Shown here: positions 37,911-47,389 of the stretch, in pieces
Position numbering within the stretch: the stretch's first letter is position 1
How the letters are laid out: each line of letters opens with the position of its first letter
DNA from: Mercurialis annua
Lineage: Eukaryota; Streptophyta; Magnoliopsida; Malpighiales; Euphorbiaceae
Reading direction: 5' to 3'
Assembly: GCF_937616625.2 (NCBI RefSeq)
Contig: NC_065576.1
Coordinates: 29,137,128 to 29,201,127 of the forward strand
Length of the DNA: 64,000 nt
Translations under genes and position numbers: made by a program
Notes under the pieces: model-generated
Seen by the model: the letters and a program-made list of their open reading frames with translations, nothing else
The model's database searches: none
Told to the model about the DNA's origin: nothing

Positions 37911-39374
37911 CTATGTTCCGCACCTCCTCGTCATACAAACGTGCCTCAAGCACGTTATGGTCTTCGACGAAGGGTTGGGATCGCCCTGTACAACCTCGGC
38001 TTCACCGTCCTCTCGCCATGTAAATAGCATATGGTGCATGGTTGATGGTATGCACATATTGGAGTGTATCCAATCTCGCCCGAGCAATATATTGTAGTTG
38101 CTCCGGGCATTAACCACGAAGAACCCTTCTTCGGTTTCTACTCGCCCAACTTGTATCCGGAGGGTGATATATCCCTCGGCTGGTGTCTCACCTCCGGCAA
38201 AATCGGTCATGTAAACATAAGTTGGGTCCAGCTGATCCCGATTTATGCCGAGCTTCTTAAGCATCTTCGCCGGTAATATATTAACCCCAGCTCCGTTATC
38301 AATAAGGACCATGTTGACCGATACCCCGTTCAAATCGGCCTTGATGTATAGCGGCCGAATATGCCTTGTCATCCTAGTCGGTGGTTTGCTAAGTGATACT
38401 ACTGCCGTGCTATCGACACTGTCACCTTCCGGGACGATCACATCGCCTTCCAATGTCGCCTTCTGCCCAGGCTTGCTTCTGTACGAATCGGGGAGTGTGA
38501 CCACTTTTACTCCGTACTCGTCTCTGACAACCGGGACCCAAGCTTTCAACACCCCCTTTTTGTGCGAAACAATTACTTCACGGTCTTTGGGCAATTTCGC
38601 CTTTAATTGGCCATCTTGGTGAGACACGAGCACGTCTCTATAAGACTGTTTGTCGCCAGAACCTGCCTCGCTCTTGTGGGCTTCTATCTTTTCAGCTGCG
38701 CCAGTCATCTCGTCTGTTCGGCCCGTATGTTTTGGGACCCATATCTTTCTCACTTTGGAGGTTCTTTGTTTATGTGGCTCAGTAGCCGCTTCACTCGGCC
38801 CTATCCTGTTGCCCAATCTTTCGGCTATGGTTTTAACCTTCTGATCGGCCCCTTGTGTTAATCGTGCATTGTGGTTCGCTCTTGACTCTTGCCTTAGTCT
38901 CTGCATACGCCTCTTTTGGGTTTTTGTCATACGAGGGGTCAACTCCGTTGGACGAAAAATCCTTTTAAACACGGTTGTCTTAGACTCCCGCTGTCGCTGA
39001 TGCTTCTGCCACCGTTCCGTGGGCGATCTAGGCTTGAATGATTTGGGATGTTCCCTTGTTTTCGCGGCTTTCTCAGCTTTGAAACAAGTACTACATGATG
39101 GGAAAGTTACCTCTGCGATGGGCGAGACATAGCGTTTTCTCTTCCGTTGTTGAGATCGCCCTTTTTCCCCTCGCCATTTGGAACCATCGGTCTCCATCCT
39201 AGGCTTAGGTCTTCTAGGATTCCACTTACTCTGGATTTGTCCCTGCTCCAGGAAACTGTCAAAGTGAGGCCGAACGGTGTTAATGGAGATATACTTGGCA
39301 TCAGCCTCTTTCTTTGTTGGAAACAGAAGTTTCCCTTCGTTGATCGCCTTCTGGATCACATTTCTGAAGTTCAC
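37911..39374 (-). pseudogene. Gag C-terminal zinc region and aspartic protease of the Tat-lineage element
   Basis: The frame continues gag after the TAA at 39396, starting with the second half of a zinc-knuckle-like motif (RHNTNNCVNFRNVIQ). It passes through a long basic, charged region and reaches a retropepsin: VSVNMVLIDNGAGVNILP with the catalytic Asp, but DNG in place of DSG or DTG, and NYNILLGRDWIHSN as the second hallmark. A frameshift near 37970 moves the reading into NVLEARLYDEEV and on toward RT. The stop of this frame is at 37911. The protease would cleave the polyprotein. The DNG change would probably reduce or remove activity. Confidence 0.82.
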
Positions 39375-39395
39375 ACAATTGTTCGTGTTGTGCCT

Positions 39396-41108
39396 TTAGG
39401 AATTATGGTACTTGCAATAATCCTTTCCGACCAGCTCTTCTAGCGGCGGGATTACGTGACCCTCGCTTAGGGCGATCTGCCCATCCTTAAACAAGGCATC
39501 GAATATGTCGTCGGCCTTGGATAGATCGAAGGAATACTCTCTCTGTACCACCGGGGTTTTTTTCTTCTTAACAAAGCCTGGCTTTTGTAAGGCCGAACAC
39601 TCCAGGGGCTTAGTTCCCAAGAATTCGGCCATGTTGACTTCATCTTCGAAGCCACTATCTTCACTGTCGGACACTACGGCCACGTCCAGCTGGTCTTTGT
39701 AGTAAGTTCCATTAGAAGCGCCTCGCCTCTATTCCTTCTCTTGAAGAAGTCTTTTGTAACTCGTCACCCTGTTCGTCAGTTCAAACAAGTCACGGAATCG
39801 ATGACCTTCGAAATGCTCCCTCATGGCGAAACTCATTCCCCTTACTACCATTTGGACGCAATCGGCCTCAGACATCTTAGTGGAGCACCTTGTTCTAAGG
39901 TTCCTGAATCGGCCGATATACTTCTCTGCCGATTCGCTTGGTAACTGAGAGATTCGGGCTAGGTTGGCCAGGGTGACGTCAGGTGGTGCTCTGTAAAACT
40001 CCTCATGGAAGAGGATTTCGAGATCTTTCCATGTATTCACCGAGTTCGGTGATAACCTAGAGTACCACGTGAATGCCATCTTTGTCAGAGAACTGGCGAA
40101 CAATCGGAGTTTCTAAAAATCGTGCGCCGCAGCTTCGCCACATTGGGCTGAGAACCAGGCGACATGTTCAACCGTCGATTGCCCCTTTTCCTCGCCCGAA
40201 AACAAACTGACCTCGGGCACTTTATATCCCCTTGGGAAAGGGTACAATTTGTCGATCCAGTCAGGATATGGCTTCATATATGATGGGCGAGGCATCGGTC
40301 TCAGATCCACCCTGAGTCTCTCTAGCATATCCACAAGCTGCCCTGGTTATAAACATTTGGATCACCCCCTTCAGAAAATGGGCGGTCGCCCATATTGGGC
40401 TCTTGGGTGTTGGCTCCAGTGGCAGCTCCCTATGGTCTGGATTCGCCTTGAGGGTTCAAAGTGCTTGCCCACGGGAGATCGGCCCTTCCTGCAGATTTGG
40501 CCTCATTCCTTGTCAAGAGCTTGACCGAACCATACGTATACCCCAACTTACTGGGTTGCTGCGTTGTTTCGCCGAACCACCTGGGTATCCGAACCGATTC
40601 GGTGTCTGGTTTTGTTCGGCCCGCCTATAACCCTGATCAGCAGTGGATTGCCCAGAAAAAAATCGTCCTAGGTTTTCCATCGGTTTGTTGAGGCCATCCA
40701 AGTTCCCTTGGATCTGCCGTTGGACCGACGTTTGGCCGGCGATGATGTTCCTCATTACTTCAGACATATGGTGCATCGCACCGTCGAACATCTGCTTGTT
40801 TTCCTGAGCTATCTCGCCCCTCATGGCCGAAAATCGGCCTGTGATAAAGATGGACAAGATGGAGGAAGCTGGCGTGAGTAATCCATCCCATCGTCGGTTG
40901 CATCATAATTCTTGTCCTTAGGAAGGTTTCCCTAGGCGTCCGAAGTATTCGGCTCCTTGTTCGATTGGTTCACCTGTTTGTCCTTGGGCATAATTTCAAA
41001 TTTGTCCGAGTCAGATTCTTCTACTACGTTACCTCCCTTCAGTTGTTGTCGGCGTAAAGACCAAGCGTGCCTGGAATCGTCCTTAAAGTCCGTTTTTGTG
41101 CTAACCAT
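39396..41108 (-). pseudogene. Gag of the Tat-lineage element, multiply broken
   Basis: A likely start is ATG at 41108-41106 (MVSTKTDFKDDSRHAW), 32 bases inside the 5' LTR boundary. The first frame stops at 40932; a second piece (40857-40513, EIAQENKQMFDGAMHHMSEV) lies in another frame. Then the conserved retrotransposon gag domain lies in one frame from 40334: YKVPEVSLFSGEEKGQSTVE, TAG at 40113, KLRLFASSLTKMAFTWYSRL, ILFHEEFY, and FRNLRTRCSTKMSEADCVQM. A TAG at 39729 and a TAA at 39396 follow, the latter inside the zinc motif CKYHNS/RHNTNNC. Gag would form the cytoplasmic particle that packages the RNA. At least three stops and two frame changes make it non-functional. Confidence 0.85.
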
Positions 41109-41116
41109 AAACTGAG

Positions 41117-41134
41117 TCCCTAGTGGAGTTGCCA
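41117..41134 (-). promoter_or_regulatory. Candidate primer-binding site
   Basis: Five bases after the end of the 5' LTR the minus strand reads TGGCAACTCCACTAGGGA. It starts TGG, as required to pair with the CCA end of a tRNA primer, and is in the right place. I cannot name the tRNA. It is not the initiator-Met type site (TGGTATCAGAGC). Confidence 0.6.
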
Positions 41135-41139
41135 AAAGA

Positions 41140-41628
41140 TGTTCGCCTGGAAATATTCCGGACTCGAATCTTTGAATTTATAATCGGGATCGGTTTGAGG
41201 TTTGATACTTTAACGAACCTATGTAAATATTCGCAGGGCTTGTTTGGTTAAAGACACTTAACCACGTGATCTAAAAGTAATAATTTGGGAGCTATGAACT
41301 CAGGCGAGATTAATACCGAAAAGTACTCCTAAATTAAAACAATCCGGAGATTGCGAGATAAAAAGCACTGGGCTTGGTTTTTGATTGATTGATTTGCTGA
41401 TACAAAAATAATGAAGCTCTGAGCTATTTATAGCTCCTCATAATCAAGACTCCTAATTTAACCAGGACTAAAACTCTAAAAAGAAAAATACTCCTAATGA
41501 GTTACAAATTCCTAATAAGAATAAGAATAATAATAAAAACTAATAAAAAAGGCTTTCTATCGGGCCTGAATCCCGTGGTATGCCCATACGATGCCCTTGT
41601 CCAGCAATTCTCTGGGCCGGTGTAAACA
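41140..41628 (-). repeat. 5' LTR of the Tat-lineage element
   Basis: 489 bp, the right copy on the plus strand. On the minus strand it begins TGTTTACACCGG and ends CCAGGCGAACA, with intact TG...CA ends. It is gapless against 29809-30297 with about 11 differences by eye. It would drive the element's genomic RNA leftward. The bases just right of it (ATATC) are the target duplication, after which the Tekay-type LTR continues. Confidence 0.93.
41421..41436 (-). promoter_or_regulatory. TATA box of the Tat-lineage 5' LTR
   Basis: Minus strand GAGCTATAAATAGCTC contains TATAAATA within a 16-bp palindrome, identical in both LTRs. Transcription of the element would start about 30 bases further left. 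It is the only strong TATA box I noticed in the LTR. Confidence 0.7.
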
Positions 41629-42090
41629 ATATCTAAGTTGAATTATGTTGTGTTGTGGTGTTAAATCGCCGTACGATTATCGTTGCTTTGATTTGGTTCT
41701 CTGCCGTTTTCTTGTTCTTGCTACGGCTATGGGTTTTACTAGATTGCTAAGTTTTGTGATGCATGATTCATGTTATCAGTTTTTCTAAGATTTAGGTTTA
41801 GAAACTTAACAATTTGGTGATCAGGACTTAGGAGCAGAAACGTGAAATTGTTGTAGGAGGAAAGGCTTGGGCGGGGTTGTTTAATTTGAAATAAGGAAGA
41901 TGGTGAAATTGCAATGTTAATCACCACAATGTTTTACTTAAATCAAATAAATGCTTAATGTTAATTTATCTTTGTTTGGTAAACAATTGGTTTCCGTTAT
42001 GATTTATAGGTAAATTGTTGTAACGATAAGTATTTTTCAAACGTACGTTAATATAATTATTCGGGTAATTATATTTGTTTTCAAATATCA

Positions 42091-42390
42091 AAGTGGCTAA
42101 ATTACAATTTAGCCCTTGAACATTTTCAACTTATTTGATTAAATTGTTGGTTATAACCTTATACTTCATTTTGATTTAAAATGACGATATATGATTTCGA
42201 ATATAAATTTGGCATGAAATTGGCTAAATTACAATTTAGCCCTTGAACGTTTTTATAACTTATATAATTGAGCTTTTGGTAAATAACTTTATATTTTGTT
42301 TTAATTATAAACAAAAGTAATTAATTTGAGTTCGGGTATCAAATTGGCTAAAGTACAGTTTAGTCCCTAATTGGCTAAAGTACAGTTTAG
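42091..42390 (+). repeat. Four copies of a GGCTAAATTACAATTTAGCC-type repeat in the LTR
   Basis: GGCTAAATTACAATTTAGCC, followed by CTTGAAC, occurs near 42094 and 42222. Slightly changed copies, GGCTAAAGTACAGTTTAGTC, occur twice in direct tandem near 42345 and 42372, 27 bp apart. Each copy is itself an imperfect palindrome. I do not see them in the solo LTR, so they may have expanded in this subfamily. Confidence 0.75.
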
Positions 42391-43103
42391 TCCCTAAACT
42401 TTTATAAACTTAAAATGGTTAGATTTTTGGGTAGTAACTTGAGTTACTTGAAATTAAAGTTATTGAGTTCTGCTTTTAAAATGGATTATTATTTTATAAA
42501 TTATTTTTATAAATATAAACTCGGGTTTATATTGGATAAACGTTTTGAGTCGGGTTAGACTTGGGTCACCCGACAAGTGAGGTTAGCTTGGTAGTTATTG
42601 GTAACTCGGCTAACCCACCATCTGAAAACTAATTATTATTTAAAGTTTATTAAATAATATTTATAAATTGGATTTTAAATAAGAACTCAATAGACTTATT
42701 TTAATTGGGTGTTTCTACCTATTGGGTAATTTTGTGTTGATCTAGATTGTTTTATTCCGACGTGTTATTTGTGCTAGTCCTATGTGGGGTCTAGTACTCT
42801 CTAGAGTTAGGGTCTGTTTTTAATAACTATTTTATTTGTCTAGACCCGTCTACTGTTCGTGCTTCAGAGGAAAAACAGGATTAGTTGCTTGCCGGTTATC
42901 ACGTGGATTAGCAAGCAGTGAGTTTGTACTTACTATTTACCGCTTTATTAAGTAAATTGTTATTTTAATATTAAATATATATTGTACGTATATTGCGAAC
43001 TGTTTTTATATTATGGCTCTTAGTTGGAACATGCTACCTAATGGGCATCATTAGGACTGCGTGCGCACCGGTAATGATCTGGGTAAGGTATATATGGAAA
43101 TGT

Positions 43104-43229
43104 GGTAACTCGGTGTGAGCATAGCTCTGGGGACCAAATAGAGTAACTCGGTGTAGCACAGCTCTCGGGACTCTGGATATGGTATAAGTGTGGTCAGTGG
43201 TAATTCGGTGTAGCTCAGCTCTCGGGACC
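43104..43229 (+). repeat. Three ~30-bp direct repeats in the LTR
   Basis: GTAACTCGGTGT ... AGCTCT ... GGGAC occurs at 43104-43135, 43142-43171 and 43199-43229, with a few substitutions (for example GTGAGCATAGCTCT, GTAGCACAGCTCT, GTAGCTCAGCTCT). The copies are separated by short unique linkers. I did not find the array in the solo LTR. Confidence 0.75.
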
Positions 43230-43519
43230 AGATCTATTGGATTATGTTTATTATTTAAAATTGTGGATTAGGGTTCCAACTATTATTCGTAATATCGTTA
43301 TTAAATGTTTTAAACGGTTTTAAAGGTTTTCCACTTAATAAATGTTGATATTGGTATAAACTCATCTCAGTATATCTGACCCCGTTGTTTTCCCAATTTT
43401 TTCCAGGGTTATGATCTGAGAGAGTTTGGTGATCTCCGCATTTAATTTTCCCCGGAGGTTCCATTTATTTTAGTAGAACTATCAAACTATTTTATTTTTA
43501 GACCGCAGTAGTTGAGTAG

Positions 43520-43556
43520 ACGTTTGGATTTGTTTCGTAATGTTTGTAAACATTTG
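43520..43556 (-). repeat. 37-bp satellite fragment inside the Tekay-type LTR
   Basis: Read on the minus strand these 37 bases are identical to a satellite variant at 26051-26087 (they contain GTTTACAAACATTACGAAAC). The match covers most of the first half-monomer and stops sharply at both ends. It lies about 240 bp inside the LTR end and in the opposite orientation to the surrounding array. The solo LTR has only a short similar core here (CAATCCAAATGT near 10190). Confidence 0.9.
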
Positions 43557-45394
43557 AAACATTATTTACACTGATTTATATTATGCTTATTTTTAGACTC
43601 AGAATTGGATAAGCATGTTATATTAATTGTTGAATATTATAACTGCTAGAATTAGGCTGAAGTCTCGGTTGCCCCCGAGCATTGGTTTTCTGCAGGTTTA
43701 ATTGAATTGTATGTTATAAGGAAGACTGGCTACGGGTGTTGGTACTACATTACCCATGCCCTAGCGCTGGTCATGATTCATGAAAATGGGTCGTGACAGC
43801 GTTTTACCTCTTTAGATACTCAAGCCAAACATTTCCAAACTTCAACAAACAAATTCAAACGTTTCACCTTTTTAGCGATTTAAGCCAAACATTTACAAAC
43901 GTTACGAAACAAATCCAAACATTTCACCTTTTTTGTGATTTAATCCGAACGTTTACAAAGGTTACGAAACAAAATCAAACATTTCACCTTTTTAGCGATT
44001 TAAACCAAACGTTTAAAACGTTACAAAACAAAACGTTTACAAAGGTTACGAAACAAAACAAAATGTTTCACCTTTTTAGCGATTCAAGCCTAACTTTTAC
44101 CAATGTTACGAAACAAATCCAAACGTTTCACCTTTTTAGCGATTTAAGCCAAACGTTTACAAACATTACGAAACAAATCCAAACGTTTCACATTTTTAGC
44201 AATTTAAGCCAAACGTTTATAAACGTTACGAAACAAAACAAAACGTTTCACCTTTTTAGCGATATAAGCCAAACGTTTACAAACGTTAAGAAACATATCC
44301 AAACGTTTCACATTTTTAGCGATTTAAGCCAAACGTTTACAAACACTACGAAACAAATCCAAACGTTTCACCTTTTTAGCGATTGAAACCAAACATATAC
44401 ACACGTTAGGAAACAAAGCCAAACGTTTAAAACGTTACGAAACAAATCCAAACGTTTCACCTTTGTAGCGATTTAAGCCAAACGTTTACAAACATTACGA
44501 AACAAATCTAAATGTTTCCCCTTTTTAGTGGTTTAAGCTAAACGTTTACAAACGTTTCGAAACAAATCCAACTGTTTCACATTTTTAGCGATTTAAGCCA
44601 AACGTTTACAAGCGCTACAAAACAAAGCCAAACATTTACAAATTTTACGAAACAAATCCTAGTGTTGCACCTTTTTAGCACTTTAAGCCAAACGTATACA
44701 AACGTTACGAAACAAATCCAAACATTTCACCTTTTTAGCGAAATAAGCCAAATGTTTACAAACGTTACGAAACAAATCCAAATGTTTCACCTTTTTAGTG
44801 ATTTAAGCCGAAAGTTTACAAAGGTTATGAAACAAAACCAAACGTTTCACCTTTTTAGCAATTTAAGCCAAATATTTACAAACGTTATGAAACAAATCCA
44901 AACGTTTCGAGTTTTTAGCGATTTTAGCCAAACGTTTACAAACTTTACGAAATAAGTCCAAGCATTTCACCTTTTTAGTTATTTAAGCCAAATGTTTACA
45001 AAGGTTACCAAAACAAATCCAAATGTTTCACCTATTTAGCGATTTAAGCCAAACGTTTATAAACTTTACGAAACAAATCCAAACGTTTCCCCATTTTATC
45101 GATTTACGCCAAACGTTTACAAACGTTACGAAACAAATCCAAACGTTTCACCTTTTTAGCGATTTAAGCCAAACGTTTACAAACGTTACGAAACAAATCC
45201 TAACGTTTCACCTATTTAGTGATTCAAGCCGAAAGTTTACAAAGGTTATGAAACAAAACCAAACGTTTCACCTTTTTAGCAATTTAAGCAAAATATTTAT
45301 AAAACGTTATGAAACAAATCCAAACGTTTCGGGTTTTTAGCGATTTTAGCCAAACAATTACAAACATTACGAAACAAATCCAATCATTTCACCT

Positions 45395-47389
45395 TTTTAG
45401 TGATTTAAGCCAAACATTTACAAAGGTTACCAAAACAAATACAAATGTTTCATCTATTTAGCGATTTAAGCCAAACATTTATAAACTTTACGAAACAAAT
45501 CTAAATGTTTCCCCATTTTAGCGATTTACGCCAAACGTTTACAAACGTTACGAAACAATTCCAAACGTTTAAAATGTTACGAAACCCTTTTTAGCAATTT
45601 AAGTCAAACGTTTACAAACGTTTTGAAACAAATCCAAACGTTTCACCTTTTTAGCAATTTAAGCCAAACCTTTACAAACGTTACAAAACAAAACCAAACG
45701 TTTCACCTTTTTATCAATTTAAGCCAAATGTTTACAAACGTTATGAAACAAATCCAAACGTTTCACCTTTTTAGCGATTTAAGCCAAACGTTTACAAACG
45801 TTATGTAACAAATCCAAACGCTTCACATTTTTAGCAATTTAAGCCAAACGTTTATAAACAATACGAAACAAATCCAAACGTGTTACCTATTTAACGATTT
45901 AATCCAAACGTTACGAAACAAATCCAAACGTTTTCCCATTTTAGCGACATAAGCCAAACGTTTACAAAAGTTACGAAACAAATCCAAACGTTTCTCCTTT
46001 TTAGAGATTTAAGCCAAACGTTTACAAACGGTACGAATTAAATCCAAACATTTTACCTTTTTAACGATTTAAGCCGAACGTTTACAAAGGTTACGAAACA
46101 AAACCAAACGTTTCACCTTTTTAGCGATTTACACCAAATGTTTAAAACATTACGAAACAAAACGATTACAAAGGTTTCAAAAAAAACCAAACTTTTCTTC
46201 TTTTTAGCGATTTAAGCCGAACGTTTACAAACATTACGAAGAAAATCCAAACGTTTCATCCTTTTAGCGATATAAGCCAAATGTTTACAAACATTACAAA
46301 ACAAATCCAAGTGTTTCACCTTTTTAGAGATTCAAGCCTAAATTTTACCAACGTTACGAAACAAATCCAAACGTTTCTCCTTTTTAGCAATTTAAGCCAA
46401 ACGTTTACAAAGGGTTACGAAACAAAACAAAACGTTTCACCTTTTTAGCGATATAAGCCAAACGTTTACAAACGTTACGAAACATATCCAAACGTTTCCC
46501 ATTTTTAGCGATTTAAGCCAAACGTTTACAAACGCTACGAAACAAATCCAAACGTTTCCCCTTTTTAGCAATTTAAGCCAAACGTTTACAAAGGGTACGA
46601 AACAAAACCAAACGTTTCACCTCTTTAACGATTTAAATGTGTACAAAATTTAAGAAACATATCCAAACGTTTCAGATTTTTAGCGGTTTAAGCCAAACGT
46701 TTACAAAAGCTACGAAACAAATCCAAATATGTCCCCATTTTAGCGATTTAAGCCAAACGTTTACAAACGTTACAATACAAATCCAAACGTTTCACCTTTT
46801 TAGCGATTTAAGCCAAACGTTTACAAACGTTACGATACAAATTCAAACGTTTCTCCTTTTTAGCAATTTAAGCCAAACGTTTACAAAGATTACGAAACAA
46901 AACCAAACGTTTCACCTTTTTAGCGATTTAAACCAAACGTTTAAAACGTTACGAAACAAAACGTTTACAAAAATTATGAAACAAAATCAAACGTTTCGCC
47001 TTTTTTAAGATTTAAGCCAAACGTTTACAAACTTTACGAAACAAATCCAAGCGTTTCACCTTTCTAGCAATTGAAGCCAAACGTTTACAAATGCTAAGAA
47101 ACAAATCTAAACGTTTCACCTTTTTAGCTATTTAAGCCAAACGTTTACAGAGGGTACAAAACAAAACTAAATGTTTCACCTTTTTAGCGATTGAAGCGAA
47201 ACATTTACAAACATTACGAAATAAAGCCAAACGTTTAAAACGTTAATAAATCCAAAGGTTTCACCTTTTTAACGATTTATGCCAAACGTTTACAAACGTT
47301 ACGAAACAATTCCAAACCTTTGAAACGTTACGAAACACTTTTTAGCAATTTAAGCCAAACGTTTACAAACGTTACGAAACAAATCCAAA
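45395..47389 (+). repeat. Satellite module X (copy 1)
   Basis: About 2-kb module recognised by the monomer GGTTACCAAAACAAAT near 45427, the CGCTTCACATTTTTAGC monomer near 45820, and the TTCAGATTTTTAGCG monomer near 46672. The same order recurs at 57918-59976, offset about 12.52 kb. Boundaries are approximate to about one monomer. Confidence 0.7.

Larger units (their letters stand above)
29809..41628 (-). mobile_element. Full-length, inactive Tat-lineage Ty3/gypsy retrotransposon with antisense PMD gene
   Basis: An 11,820-bp element on the minus strand: 5' LTR 41140-41628, candidate primer site, gag, protease, RT, RNase H, plant-type second RNase H, integrase, a plus-strand PMD gene, polypurine tract and 3' LTR 29809-30297. 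The second RNase H (WFDGYRTSQGAGAG ... TNNQAEYDALIFGL) is the hallmark of the Tat lineage. The LTRs are both 489 bp and differ at about 11 sites by eye (~2.2%). Flanking ATATA/ATATC is a near-perfect 5-bp duplication. All retroviral genes carry stops or frameshifts, so it could only have moved with help, or it has decayed since insertion. Confidence 0.9.
27853..43798 (+). mobile_element. 5'-truncated Tekay-type (chromovirus) Ty3/gypsy retrotransposon with nested insertion
   Basis: The element starts abruptly inside integrase at about 27853, continues through integrase and chromodomain to 28863, a spacer with the plant-typical TTCGAGGACGAATTTTT string, a polypurine tract and a 3' LTR (28982 to 43798). 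The 5' LTR, gag, protease, RT and RNase H are missing. Removing the nested Tat-lineage element and its 5-bp duplication leaves an LTR of about 2.99 kb. A long LTR plus a C-terminal chromodomain of the VKVLWRNH type points to the Tekay/Del clade. Flanking satellite is CCAC on the left and GCGTT on the right, together an uninterrupted monomer, so the 5' deletion ended almost exactly at the insertion point. Confidence 0.88.
41629..43798 (+). repeat. Tekay-type 3' LTR, second part
   Basis: Continuation of the LTR after the nested element, ending GGGTCGTGACA at 43798. It matches the solo LTR in patches (for example GACCGCAGTAG near 43501, and the last ~60 bp) but not throughout. It carries copy-specific repeats at 42091-42390 and 43104-43229, and a 37-bp satellite match at 43520-43556. 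No gene is apparent; the small open frames on the minus strand are unsupported. Confidence 0.85.

Noticed and set aside
34400..40691. Plus-strand reading frames across the Tat-lineage pol and gag
   Set aside because: They are shadows of the minus-strand retroelement genes and carry no recognisable domain.
45111..45170. CENP-B-box-like site in the satellite
   Set aside because: The consensus has no TTCG....A..CGGG-type motif. A centromeric role cannot be claimed from the sequence.
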